From: Streptomyces paludis
GTDB taxonomy: Bacteria > Actinomycetota > Actinomycetes > Streptomycetales > Streptomycetaceae
Direction of reading: 5' to 3'
Length of the DNA stretch: 64,000 bases
Assembly (NCBI RefSeq): GCF_003344965.1
Contig: NZ_CP031194.1
Coordinates: forward strand, 4,526,001-4,590,000
Below the pieces are notes generated by a model. That model saw only the letters and a program-made list of their open reading frames with translations, searched no databases and was not told where the DNA came from. Shown one piece after another: positions 23,784-32,250 of the stretch. Position numbers and translations under genes: made by a program. The stretch's first letter is position 1, and each line of letters begins with the position of its first letter.

Positions 23784-24668
23784 TCATCTCACCTGCGCGC
23801 GGAGTTCCATGGCCTCGCGCGCCGCGCTCTCCGTCTCGTAGACCTCGCACATATGGCGGCCGTCCCGCGTCGCCGTGTGCTCGACCTCCCAGAGGCTTGT
23901 CTCACTGCCGTCGATCAGCAGGAACGCGTGCTCGTACAGCATGAACCCGGCGTCCTTGCCCTCGACCTGGCACTGCCGGCCGAAGACCTGCGTGATGTGG
24001 TGCGCGAACGCCGTTTTCAGCATCCGTCCGGTCTCCTCGCCCGGCCGGTCCTCGTTCTCCGCCCGGCGCAGCACCCGGCGCGCGTGGTCGGGGGAGTTGT
24101 CCGGTGAGTACATCCGGTGCCGTGTCGCGGGCGCCGGCGCGGGCAGCGCCCGCAGCGCGCGGAGCAGGGCGAGATGGGCGTCGATCTCCGCCGTACGCTC
24201 CGACTCCAGCTCCGCGAGCAGTCCGGCCGCGAGATCGTCCGTGGCCGGATCGCCGGTATGGGACTCCGCCTCGGGGACGGCCGGATACGCCGCGTCCGCC
24301 GGCCCCTCCCCGCCTTCCCCGGCGAACGGGGAGCACAGCGGCCCCTCCCCGCCGATGCGGCCGAGCCGGGCCGCGGCGAGCTGGGCGTCGGACTCCTCCC
24401 CGTACAGCTCGTGCAGCCGCGCGCCGTCCCGGCCGGTGTTGTGCACCAGCTCCCAGAGGCTGATCGCGCTGCCGTCGTCGAGCAGATAGGTGTGCCGGTA
24501 CGTCTCGCGGTGCAGCCCCGCACTGTGGTGCGCGGAACACAGCGAGCTGGCGTGCGCCAGCGCACGGTCGAGTCCCTCGACCAACGTGTCAGGCAGGTCG
24601 AAGGAGTTGAGTGCCCGACCCAGGAGTCGCTCGAGGTGCGTCTCGGTTGTCTCGTAGGGATCGTTCAA
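23784..24668 (-). CDS. DUF6227-like Streptomyces protein
   Basis: About 294 soluble residues, opening with NDPYETTETHLERLLGRALN, typical of this Streptomyces-restricted family of unknown function. The two ends of the protein carry copies of the same module, YxHxxLLxDGSxxSLWExxHxxxRDGxxxxExY. One lies near residues 55-95 and the other near 245-285, separated by a variable Gly/Glu/Pro-rich middle. The TTG at 24668 has GGAGA at 7 bp; the GTG at 24692 is in frame but lacks a site. No signal peptide or membrane segment, so probably cytosolic. The internal duplication suggests a pseudo-dimer with two equivalent binding surfaces. Confidence 0.75.
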   Translation of the reverse strand: MNDPYETTETHLERLLGRALNSFDLPDTLVEGLDRALAHASSLCSAHHSAGLHRETYRHTYLLDDGSAISLWELVHNTGRDGARLHELYGEESDAQLAAARLGRIGGEGPLCSPFAGEGGEGPADAAYPAVPEAESHTGDPATDDLAAGLLAELESERTAEIDAHLALLRALRALPAPAPATRHRMYSPDNSPDHARRVLRRAENEDRPGEETGRMLKTAFAHHITQVFGRQCQVEGKDAGFMLYEHAFLLIDGSETSLWEVEHTATRDGRHMCEVYETESAAREAMELRAQVR

Positions 24669-24760
24669 GATGGGTCTCCAGGCCGTCGCCACATGTCACT
24701 TGGTGATTGCATAACGTAGTGCCTAGGGCTGACATCGCGTCCCCCCTTTGGGAAAACGAA

Positions 24761-24791
24761 GGGGGCGCACACAAAGTTCTTCCGCGCCCCC
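24761..24791 (-). terminator. terminator of the P1 peptidase gene
   Basis: 8-bp GC stem (24761-24768 with 24784-24791), 15-nt loop, 24 bp beyond the stop of the minus-strand peptidase gene and upstream of the DUF6227 start. Confidence 0.5.
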
Positions 24792-24814
24792 GGTCAACCC
24801 GCCGTCCGCGCCCC

Positions 24815-25846
24815 TCAGTCGAGTCCGTACAAATCATGGTACGAAGGAAACGTCCCGCCGGGCCCGTCCACGCCCTTCGCCGCGCGGACGGCCGAGACTA
24901 TTGCCCTGGTCACCACGTCCGCACCGGCCGCCAGCACCTCATTGAGCGCCAGTTGATCCGTCGCGTCGAGCGGGCGAAGACCGGTCGACAGAGCGAATAC
25001 CGTATCGCCGTCATTGAGAAGATGCACCGGACGGACGGCGCGCGCTATGCCGTCGTGCGCCGTCCCCGCGAGCTTCTGCGCCTGGGCACGGGACAGTTCG
25101 GCGTCGGTGGCGACGACGGCCAGCGTGGTGTTCAGCGGAGCGGGCCCGTTCCGCTCGCTCAGTCCGGCCAGCCGCTCGCACGCCGCCCGGTGGACCTCGG
25201 GCGCCGGATACTCCGCCCGGCCGTCGAAGTAGCGCCCGTACAGCACCCCCGTCAGCGGATCGACCACCGAACCCGCCGCGTTGGCCACGACCAGGGCGGC
25301 CACCGTCGCCCCGGAGGCCAGCACCGCGCTCGCCGTCCCCGTCCCGCCCTTCAGCGGGCCGACCAGCGCGCCCGTCCCCGCGCCCACCGCGCCCTCCTCG
25401 ACAGGCGCCCCGACGGCCGTCCCGGCGGCGGCCTCCACCGCCGCCCGCCCCGTCGCCGCGTCCGGCCGTATCCGCCAGTCGCCACCGCGCCCCAGATCGA
25501 AGACGCCCGCGGCCGGCACGACCGGCACCACCTGCTCGGGCTCAGGACCCACCCGCACCCCGCGCCCGCGCTCCTCCAGCCACGCCACCACCCCGGCCGC
25601 CGCGTCAAGCCCGAACGCGCTGCCGCCCGTCAGGACGACGGCCTCGATCCGCTGGACGACATTGCGAGGATCGAGCGCCTCGGTCTCCCTCGTCGCCGGA
25701 CCGCCGCCCCGCACATCCACGGCCGCGACCACGCCGCCCTCCGGCGCCAGGACGACCGTGGTCCCCGTCAGCGCCCGGTCCCCGGCCACCCGCGCGTGAC
25801 CCACCCGCAGCCCCGCCACATCGGTCAGTGCGTCATTCCTCGTCAT
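24815..25846 (-). CDS. P1-family peptidase (DmpA/L-aminopeptidase-D-esterase type)
   Basis: 343 residues of the self-processing Ntn-like P1 family. Typical landmarks are the N-terminal LTDVAGLRVGHA, the mid-protein VVLTGGSAFGLDAAAGV and the late NTTLAVVATDA. In the last, a Thr after the Asn is the expected cleavage site and nucleophile of the processed beta chain. Members remove N-terminal D- or beta-amino acids from small peptides and amides. The start at 25846 (MTRNDAL) fits the family; its purine tract (GGGAAG) is very close to the ATG, and 25855 is an alternative. Confidence 0.88.
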   Translation of the reverse strand: MTRNDALTDVAGLRVGHARVAGDRALTGTTVVLAPEGGVVAAVDVRGGGPATRETEALDPRNVVQRIEAVVLTGGSAFGLDAAAGVVAWLEERGRGVRVGPEPEQVVPVVPAAGVFDLGRGGDWRIRPDAATGRAAVEAAAGTAVGAPVEEGAVGAGTGALVGPLKGGTGTASAVLASGATVAALVVANAAGSVVDPLTGVLYGRYFDGRAEYPAPEVHRAACERLAGLSERNGPAPLNTTLAVVATDAELSRAQAQKLAGTAHDGIARAVRPVHLLNDGDTVFALSTGLRPLDATDQLALNEVLAAGADVVTRAIVSAVRAAKGVDGPGGTFPSYHDLYGLD

Positions 25847-25982
25847 ACTTCCCATGCGTACCACGCGGGTACGACAACTCCCGGCGCCGAGAGGCCGCCT
25901 CGGCTCGGCCGGCGACCAGCGCCCCGGGCCCCGGCCGCCGGGACAGCGCCCGGCCGGCCGCGCGCGCCCGTACCCTGGACTG

Positions 25983-26165
25983 ATGAGCACCGCCCCCACC
26001 CCCGAGCCGCCGCGCCCCAGTCCGGCGCTGATCTTCGACGACCCGCTGGACCAGCCGTCCTCGGACGACACCGACCGGGGCTGGGGCGAGCGGCCCGCCG
26101 CGAGCGGCGACAGCGCCGCCGACCTCGCGCGCTTCCTCGACGAGAAGCCGCCCCACCACCTCTGA
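25983..26165 (+). CDS. small conserved acidic protein, unknown function
   Basis: 60 residues, acidic and proline-rich at the start, ending in an amphipathic segment DLARFLDEKPPHHL. The ATG is only a few bases after TACCCT, a Streptomyces-like -10, so the message may be leaderless. It is convergent with mscL and sits divergent to the P1 peptidase. The composition and the tidy C-terminus look like a real small gene, but no family or function was recognised. Confidence 0.5.
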   Translation: MSTAPTPEPPRPSPALIFDDPLDQPSSDDTDRGWGERPAASGDSAADLARFLDEKPPHHL

Positions 26166-26187
26166 CCCCGCCGGGCCGGCACCGCCG

Positions 26188-26676
26188 TTACGGAGCGGCC
26201 CGTCCCGGCCCGCCCGGCCCCGGCGCCCCGCGCTGGGCGACCAGGGCGTCCCGGATCTCCTTCAGCACCTCCAGCTCGCTGACCTCCAGCACCTCCTTGA
26301 CCTCTTCCTTGGCCGCCTGGAGCCTGGCCCGCCGGGCGAGGTACTTCGACATCGGCAGCACCATCAGGAAATAGACGACGGCGGCTGTGATCAGGAAGGT
26401 CAGCACGGCGCTGAGCACCGATCCCCACATGATCGGGATGCCGCTGACCGCCTCGCCGCCCTTCGTCACGCACGGCGCCTTCAGACAGGAGCTGTAGTGA
26501 TCCAGGTCCTTCGTGCCGAAGGCGCCCACCAGCGGGTTGATCACGCCCTTCACCAGCGAGTTCACCACGTTGGTGAAAGCCGCGCCGATGACGACCGCGA
26601 CCGCGAGGTCGATCACGTTGCCGCGCATCAGGAAGGCTTTGAAGCCCGCCAGCACGCTTTCCTTCTCTTTGCTCAC
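26188..26676 (-). CDS. mscL: large-conductance mechanosensitive channel
   Basis: 162 residues. The first helix region GFKAFLMRGNVIDLAVAVVIG, with the pore-lining glycine/alanine face, is diagnostic for MscL. It is followed by a periplasmic loop containing CLKAPC (two cysteines, unusual) and a second helix near residue 90-115. The C-terminal helical bundle (AAKEEVKEVLEVSELEVLKE) forms the cytoplasmic cage. It opens under hypo-osmotic shock to release solutes. The GTG at 26676 has AAAGG at 7 bp; the upstream GTG at 26694 would consume that site. Confidence 0.95.
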   Translation of the reverse strand: MSKEKESVLAGFKAFLMRGNVIDLAVAVVIGAAFTNVVNSLVKGVINPLVGAFGTKDLDHYSSCLKAPCVTKGGEAVSGIPIMWGSVLSAVLTFLITAAVVYFLMVLPMSKYLARRARLQAAKEEVKEVLEVSELEVLKEIRDALVAQRGAPGPGGPGRAAP

Positions 26677-26814
26677 GAGTGAGCCTTTCTTCACATGTGC
26701 CGTAGGAATGACAAACTGCTGCGAAACCTACGGCAGCGAGTGCCCGCGCTGTCCAATCCGCGTACGCGATCAGGCGACGCGACAGCTCACCCGTTCGACC
26801 CGGCGCGGCACGTC

Positions 26815-27414
26815 TCAGCACAGCGTCACCGCCAGCCGGGACATGGCCCCCGCGCCCGCCAGCGCCACCGCGGTATCGCGCGGCACGGACAGCACGATCA
26901 GCGCCCCGTCGTCCGCGAGGCCCTCCCGCACCCGGGGGATCTCCGCCACCCGGGCACCCTCGGCCACCACCCGGGCCTCGGACTCACCGTCCGCCCCGGC
27001 GATCACATCGACGCGGTCGCCCCGGCGCAGCAGCCGCACCGTCGCCGCGTCCGCGATACGTACGGGAGCGGACACCATCCCCGCCGGCCGGTGCGCACGG
27101 CGCCGGGCGGGCGGCGGGCCCGCCGCGATGGCGCGGGCGGCGGCCTCCGCCCGGGCGTCGCTCCCGGGCTCGGCCCCGGCCCCGGCCGCGCCCACCGCCC
27201 CGCCGGCCCCGGTGGCGGCCAGCGCCGCCGCGGTCATGGCCAGCCCGGCCGCCGTAGCCCGGCGCCGCCGGAGCAGCGCGCGGCGCAGCCGCTGTCCGGA
27301 GCCGCGCACCCGCAGCGGGGCGAACGGAGGCACTCCGCGCGGCTCCGGCGCGGGCACGGGAAGGGGAGGGGACGGAGTGGGGGAGGAGGGATCGTGCGGG
27401 AAGGAACGGGCCAT
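26815..27414 (-). CDS. SAF-domain / RcpC-CpaB-like membrane-anchored protein
   Basis: 199 residues. A proline-rich cytosolic N-terminus (about 45 residues) and an Arg-rich stop-transfer region precede a short Ala/Gly-rich hydrophobic helix (about residues 55-78). The C-terminal domain begins with RRRAHRPAGMVSAPVRIADA and has LLRRGDRVDVIAGA, the turn typical of the RcpC/CpaB domain following a SAF domain. CpaB-type proteins help assemble tight-adherence pili, but the short form here is common in Streptomyces without a pilus cluster. It lies between mscL and mtnP on the same strand. Function unassigned. Confidence 0.65.
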   Translation of the reverse strand: MARSFPHDPSSPTPSPPLPVPAPEPRGVPPFAPLRVRGSGQRLRRALLRRRRATAAGLAMTAAALAATGAGGAVGAAGAGAEPGSDARAEAAARAIAAGPPPARRRAHRPAGMVSAPVRIADAATVRLLRRGDRVDVIAGADGESEARVVAEGARVAEIPRVREGLADDGALIVLSVPRDTAVALAGAGAMSRLAVTLC

Positions 27415-27566
27415 GCTGACCACCGCCTGACGTGAGGAATCGCTGCTTTCGCTCCTCACGATCCACGGTCCGCCACGATCCCGCCGGGGCCTGTGGGTCA
27501 ACTCCCGATTGTGGACAACTCCCTCACCCGCGCGAGTGGTTCAGGGCGCTGCCGGGGAAATTCCGA

Positions 27567-27593
27567 GGCCCCGGCGCATGGCACGCCGGGGCC
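27567..27593 (-). terminator. terminator of mtnP
   Basis: Perfect 10-bp stem (27567-27576 with 27584-27593), 7-nt loop, 16 bp past the mtnP stop. Confidence 0.75.
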
Positions 27594-27608
27594 GGGGGCA
27601 ACTCGTGA

Positions 27609-28442
27609 TCAGGGCAGTTCGAGCCCGGTATCGATTCCGTCCAGCGCGTGCGAGCACAGACAGTCCCGTGTCTCGCTCGGCTGCAAACCGCCCACCGCGT
27701 CGAACAGCACGGTGCGCAGCCGGCCGACATTGGCGGCGAAGACCTTGAGGACCTCTTCGTGGGAGACCCCCTCACCGGTCTCCGCGCCCGCGTCCAGATC
27801 CGTCACGAGTGCCATGGAGGTGTAGCAGAGACCCAGTTCACGAGCGAGCACGGCCTCGGGATGACCGGTCATCCCGACCACCGACCAGCCCATCGCCGCA
27901 TGCCACCGGGACTCCGCGCGTGTCGAGAAGCGCGGTCCCTCGATCACCACCAGCGTTCCGCCGTCCACCGGCTCCCAGCCGTGCCCGCGCGCCGCGGCGA
28001 GGGTCGTGCTCCGCCCCTCGGGGCAGTACGGGTCGGCGAGCGAGATGTGCACGACTTCGGAGGCGCTGCCGTCGGGCAGCGGCAGTCCGTCGTAGAAGGT
28101 CTGCGTCCGGGCCTTTGTGCGGTCCACCAGCTGGTCGGGCACGAGCAGCGTGCCCGGTCCGTACTCGGGCCGCAGACCGCCCACGGCGCACGGTCCCAGG
28201 ACCTGCCGCACTCCGACGGAGCGCAGTGCCCACAGATTGGCCCGGTAGTTGATGCGGTGCGGCGGCAGGCCGTGCGCGCGTCCGTGCCGGGGCAGGAACG
28301 CCACCCGACGGCCGGCGATCTCGCCGAGGAAGAGGGAGTCACTGGGCGGCCCGTAGGGGGTCTCCACCTGGACCTCGGTCACATCGTCGAGGAAGGAGTA
28401 GAAGCCCGAGCCACCGATCACACCGATCTCTGCGTTCGCCAT
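27609..28442 (-). CDS. mtnP: S-methyl-5'-thioadenosine phosphorylase
   Basis: 277 residues of the trimeric purine nucleoside phosphorylase family. The N-terminal phosphate loop IGVIGGSGFYSF is followed by LPRHGRAHGLPPHRINYRAN, IEGPRFSTRAESR and the catalytic-loop segment MTGHPEAVLARELGLCY. It cleaves methylthioadenosine to adenine and methylthioribose-1-phosphate in methionine salvage. The ATG at 28442 fits the family N-terminus exactly. It lies downstream of the fmdB-like gene, but a strong hairpin between them argues for at least partly separate transcription. Confidence 0.92.
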   Translation of the reverse strand: MANAEIGVIGGSGFYSFLDDVTEVQVETPYGPPSDSLFLGEIAGRRVAFLPRHGRAHGLPPHRINYRANLWALRSVGVRQVLGPCAVGGLRPEYGPGTLLVPDQLVDRTKARTQTFYDGLPLPDGSASEVVHISLADPYCPEGRSTTLAAARGHGWEPVDGGTLVVIEGPRFSTRAESRWHAAMGWSVVGMTGHPEAVLARELGLCYTSMALVTDLDAGAETGEGVSHEEVLKVFAANVGRLRTVLFDAVGGLQPSETRDCLCSHALDGIDTGLELP

Positions 28443-28480
28443 CCGATCACAGTAGCCGCAGTCGCACGGTCGCACGCGAA

Positions 28481-28509
28481 GGACCCCGACCGTGAAAACG
28501 GCGGGGTCC
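28481..28509 (-). terminator. terminator between the FmdB-like gene and mtnP
   Basis: Stem GGACCCCG/CGGGGTCC (28481-28488 with 28502-28509), extended by an inner CCG/CGG around a TGAAAA loop, about 30 bp after the FmdB-like stop. Confidence 0.65.
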
Positions 28510-28540
28510 CGGCGGACAGAGAGCGGGGAGGACGAGAAGG

Positions 28541-28924
28541 TCAGGCGGCCGAAGAGCCGCTGGACGATCCGGCGCTCGCGCCGGATCCCGAGCCCGACCC
28601 GGTGCTCGAACCACCCGAGGAGGAGGAACCGGAGCCTGAGGACGAGGAGGACGAGGACGCGGCGGACGCGCCGGCCTTGGCCTCGGACGACGAGGACGGC
28701 TTGGCGGCCGAGGAGCTTGCCGTGGCGGGGGCACTGCTCGACGACGAACCGCGGCTGTCGTTGCGATAGAAGCCGGAGCCCTTGAAGACGACACCGACCG
28801 CGGAGAACACCTTCTTCAGGCGGCCCTCGCAATTCGGGCACACAGTGAGGGCGTCATCGGTGAACTTCTGCACCGCTTCGAGGCCCTCGCCGCACTCGGT
28901 GCACTTGTACTGGTAGGTCGGCAC
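28541..28924 (-). CDS. FmdB-family zinc-ribbon protein with serine-rich tail
   Basis: 127 residues. The first 55 are the FmdB putative regulatory zinc ribbon: MPTYQYKCTECGEGLE and VCPNCEGRLKKVFSAVGVVF give two CxxC metal-binding pairs. The remaining 70 residues are almost entirely Ser, Gly and Ala. The GTG at 28924 follows a full AGGAGG. A CIRCE-like inverted repeat overlaps the region just upstream, so HrcA could block ribosome access and transcription. The function of FmdB proteins is not settled. The heat-shock-type operator suggests a role in protein or metal stress. Confidence 0.85.
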   Translation of the reverse strand: MPTYQYKCTECGEGLEAVQKFTDDALTVCPNCEGRLKKVFSAVGVVFKGSGFYRNDSRGSSSSSAPATASSSAAKPSSSSEAKAGASAASSSSSSSGSGSSSSGGSSTGSGSGSGASAGSSSGSSAA

Positions 28925-28934
28925 TGATTCCTCC

Positions 28935-28975
28935 TGGCACTCTGACTCGATGAGTGCTAACGATCGTCCATACTA
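28935..28975 (-). promoter_or_regulatory. CIRCE-like element and -10 box of the FmdB-like gene
   Basis: On the minus strand TTAGCACTC, 9 bp, GAGTGCCAG (28934-28960) matches the HrcA operator CIRCE (TTAGCACTC-N9-GAGTGCTAA) at 16 of 18 arm positions. Its right arm runs directly into the AGGAGG of the gene. A perfect -10 (TAGTAT) lies at 28970-28975. Confidence 0.75.
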
Positions 28976-29135
28976 ACCTGTGTCACCTGCGATTGGAGTA
29001 GCCTCCATGACCATGCTCACAGGCATCGGTCAGGGCTTGACCGCCATGAGGGCCTCCGCGTCCGGGTGAGAAGCCGCTCGGGCGGCCGGGTCACAGCGAC
29101 CCGTTCCGCGCCGAACGAAGCGATATTCCAGCACG

Positions 29136-30479
29136 TCACGTCCTTCCGACCGCGACAGGTTCGCGTTGCGCCGGACCGTGGGTGACCGTTCTGGCCGCAC
29201 GCGGCGCCGCCAGCCGCGAACGCAGCGCCAGCAGGACGACCAGAGCCAGCGCCGTGCCCGCGAGGGGCACCACGAATCCGGCGCGCGCACCGTAGGTGTC
29301 GGCCAGCTGCCCGGCGACGGTGACCGCCGCGGCCTGGCCGAGCGCGACGGCGCCGGTCAGCCAGGTGAACGCCTCGGTACGGGCCGACGCGGGCACCAGC
29401 GATTCGACCAGCGTGTAGCCCGTGATCAGCGCGGGCGCGATACAGAGCCCCACCAGCAGGCCGAGACCGGCGAGCAGGGGCACCGAGTGCACGGCCCAGA
29501 GAGCGGAGGTGGCCAGGGTCAGCGCGACATAGCCGTACAGCAGCCTGTGGCGGGGCCCGGTCTTCCAGGCGAGGGTGCCGCACACGATCCCGGCGAGCAT
29601 GTTGCCCGCCGCGAAGATCCCGTACAGCAGACCGTTCACGCCGGGGTTGCCCATCTCCGCGGCGAAGGCAGTGAGGGAGACCTGCATGCCACCGAAGACC
29701 GAACCGATGCCCAGGAAGGCCACCACGAGCACCTTCACCCCGGGAACGGACAGCGCGGAGCCGCGCCGCTCGGCGGGGGTGCCGGCGCCGCGCGGGTGGC
29801 GGGGGCTCGGCAGGCCGCTGCGTTGCGCGGCGAAGAGCAGACCGCCGACGAGGGTCAGCGTGGCCTCGGCGAGCAGCCCCGCCGCCGGGTGCACCCCGGT
29901 GCACAGCGCCGTCGCGAGCACCGGCCCGATGACGAAGGTGAACTCGTCCGTCACGGATTCGAAGGCCGCCGCCGTGGGGAGCAGTGATGCCCGGGGGCCG
30001 GATCCGTCACCCAGTACCGTCGCCCAGCGGGAGCGGACCATGGGGCCGATCTGGGGGACCGAGGCGCCCGTCGGGACGGCGGCGGCGAACAGCGCCCACA
30101 GCGGGGCGCCGGCCAGCGCCAGCGCGACCAGGGCGCCCACGGACACGGTGTGCAGCAGCACGCCCGGCACCAGCACGGCGCGCTGCCCGAACCGGTCGGC
30201 GAGCCTGCCGCCCTGCGGGGCGCACAGCGCCATCGAGACGCCGGTGACCGCCGCGACGGCGCCTGCGCTGCCGTACGAGCCGGTGGTGTGCTGGACGAGA
30301 AGCACGATGCCGATCGTCAGCATCGCGAAGGGCTGCCTGGCGGCGAACCCGGGGAGCAGGAAGGACCGGACGCCGGGGGTGCGCAGCAGCCGCCCGTATC
30401 CGGGGCGGGGAGCCTGCTGGGCGGTGTTCTTCTGGTGGGTGCCGGCCTTATGGGCCTTGCTGACCGTGTTGCGGGACAC
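29136..30479 (-). CDS. MFS transporter, 12-helix type
   Basis: 447 residues with 12 hydrophobic segments arranged as 6+6 around a central cytoplasmic loop (SPRHPRGAGTPAERRGSA). The first loop has GGRLADRFGQRAVLV, a variant of the MFS motif A. Start GTG 30479, with AAAGGCAAGG upstream. This group resembles Streptomyces transporters often labelled sugar- or drug-efflux MFS. No adjacent regulator or enzyme hints at a substrate. About 240 bp upstream separate it from the antiporter gene on the same strand, so it has its own promoter. Confidence 0.85.
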   Translation of the reverse strand: MSRNTVSKAHKAGTHQKNTAQQAPRPGYGRLLRTPGVRSFLLPGFAARQPFAMLTIGIVLLVQHTTGSYGSAGAVAAVTGVSMALCAPQGGRLADRFGQRAVLVPGVLLHTVSVGALVALALAGAPLWALFAAAVPTGASVPQIGPMVRSRWATVLGDGSGPRASLLPTAAAFESVTDEFTFVIGPVLATALCTGVHPAAGLLAEATLTLVGGLLFAAQRSGLPSPRHPRGAGTPAERRGSALSVPGVKVLVVAFLGIGSVFGGMQVSLTAFAAEMGNPGVNGLLYGIFAAGNMLAGIVCGTLAWKTGPRHRLLYGYVALTLATSALWAVHSVPLLAGLGLLVGLCIAPALITGYTLVESLVPASARTEAFTWLTGAVALGQAAAVTVAGQLADTYGARAGFVVPLAGTALALVVLLALRSRLAAPRAARTVTHGPAQREPVAVGRT

Positions 30480-30720
30480 GGCCTTGCCTTTCCGCCGCCT
30501 GGTAGCGCGTCCCGGGGATCCGGGCAGGGCCGAGAGCTGTCCTCTTGCGCGGAACTGCGGTAGATGCCGGGGCCCACTGAAAGGAGCGCCACGGCCGCCA
30601 TACGGGTCGCGCCAGCACTGCGTCAGGCAGAGTTGGTTCGATCAAGTGCGCCTTTATCGTACAGGCACAGAAGCGCATCCCGCCTGGGAAAGGCCGAGCG
30701 CGGTGGCTGCCCGCCTCCGA

Positions 30721-32250
30721 TCAGGAGAGCTTGCCACCGACGCCCACACCGCGGTCCTTCCTTCTGCCCGTGCCGAGCCAGTCGGCCAGCTTGCCGCCCT
30801 GCGCCACCGCGCGCAGCCGCCGCTCGGCCGCGTCCCGTACCGGATCCGTCGCCACCACCAGCAGTTCGTCACCGCGGCGCAGCACGGTCGCGGGCAGGGG
30901 CACGAAGCTCTTGTCGTCCCGTACGACCAGGGTCACGGCGGACCCCGCGGGAAGCCGCAGTTCCGCGACCTCCACGCCGTGCATCTTGGACCCCTCGGGG
31001 ATGGCCACGGAGAGCAGATGCCCGCGCAGCCGTTCCAGCGGCGCCGACTCGATGCCCAGATCGGCGGCGTCGGAGGAGGAGCCGAGCTTCAGCGCCCGTG
31101 CCAGCCAGGGCAGTGTCGGGCCCTGGATCAGCGTGTAGACCACGACCAGGAGGAAGACGATATTGAAGATCCGCAGGCTGCCCTCGACACCGGAGACCAT
31201 CGGGATGGTCGCCAGGATGATGGGCACCGCGCCGCGCAGCCCGGCCCAGGACATCAGCGCCTGCTCCTGCCAGGGGATACGGAACGGCAGCAGACTGACC
31301 AGGACCGCCAGCGGCCGGGCCACCACGGTCAGGACGAGTCCGACGATCAGCGCGGGCAGGAAGTCGTCCCCCAGTTGGTGCGGGGTGACCAGCAGCCCGA
31401 GCAGGACGAACATGCCGATCTGCGCGATCCAGCCCAGCCCCTCCGCGAACCCGCGGTTGGCCGGGGCGTGCGGCAGCTTGGAGTTCCCGAGGATCATCGA
31501 GGCGAGATAGACGGCGAGGAAGCCACTGCCGTGGGCGGTGGCGCCGATCGCGTACGCGGCGACCGCGATGGCCATCACGGCGATCGGATAGAGCCCGGAG
31601 GCAGGCAGGGCGACCCGCCGCAGCCCGAAGGCGCCCGCCCAGCCGACGGCGAGCCCCACACAGGCGCCGATCGCCAGCTCCAGCGTGATCTCGCCGAGCA
31701 GTACGTACCAGTGCTCGACCGGGCCGGACGCGGAGAGCGCGACCACCATGATCACCACGGGCGCGTCATTGAACCCGGACTCGGCCTCCAGCGCCCCGGT
31801 CACCCGGGACGGCAGCGGCACCTTGCGCAGGACGGAGAAGACGGCGGCCGCGTCCGTCGAGGAGACGACCGCACCGATGATCAGCGCCTGCCGCCAGTCC
31901 AGACCGATCAGATAGTGCGCGGCGGTGGCCGTCACACCCACACTCACCGCGACGCCGACCGTCGACAGCACAGCTGCCGCCGGCAGCGTCGGCCGGACTT
32001 CCTTCCACTTGGTGCCCAGGCCGCCCTCGGCCAGGATCACCACCAGCGCGGCATAGCCGATGACCTGGGTGAGTTCGACGTTGTCGAACTTGACGTGGAA
32101 GAGACCGTCCTGCCCTATGACGACCCCGATGCCGAGATAGAGCAGCAGGCTGGGAAGGCCGCTGCGCGAGGAGATCCGGACAGCGGCGACCGCGATCAGC
32201 AGGACGAGGGAGCTGATCAGCAGGAGTTCATTGAGATGGTGGACAGTCAG
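30721..32250 (-). CDS. K+/H+ (CPA1) antiporter with TrkA-C domain, apparent CTG start
   Basis: 509 residues if translation begins at CTG 32250. The membrane domain has the CPA1 Na+/H+-exchanger pattern, including VVSSTDAAAVFSVL with the ion-binding Asp and SGFNDAPVVIMVV. The last 90 residues form a TrkA-C (RCK C) ligand-binding domain, giving the NhaP2/CvrA-type potassium/proton antiporter layout. No ATG, GTG or TTG exists in frame before residue 70, yet the missing first helices (HHLNELLLISSLVLLIAVAA) are perfectly coded upstream. GGGGAAGGA sits 7 bp before CTG ACT GTC. A CTG initiator is therefore the best reading. Confidence 0.85.
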   Translation of the reverse strand: MTVHHLNELLLISSLVLLIAVAAVRISSRSGLPSLLLYLGIGVVIGQDGLFHVKFDNVELTQVIGYAALVVILAEGGLGTKWKEVRPTLPAAAVLSTVGVAVSVGVTATAAHYLIGLDWRQALIIGAVVSSTDAAAVFSVLRKVPLPSRVTGALEAESGFNDAPVVIMVVALSASGPVEHWYVLLGEITLELAIGACVGLAVGWAGAFGLRRVALPASGLYPIAVMAIAVAAYAIGATAHGSGFLAVYLASMILGNSKLPHAPANRGFAEGLGWIAQIGMFVLLGLLVTPHQLGDDFLPALIVGLVLTVVARPLAVLVSLLPFRIPWQEQALMSWAGLRGAVPIILATIPMVSGVEGSLRIFNIVFLLVVVYTLIQGPTLPWLARALKLGSSSDAADLGIESAPLERLRGHLLSVAIPEGSKMHGVEVAELRLPAGSAVTLVVRDDKSFVPLPATVLRRGDELLVVATDPVRDAAERRLRAVAQGGKLADWLGTGRRKDRGVGVGGKLS

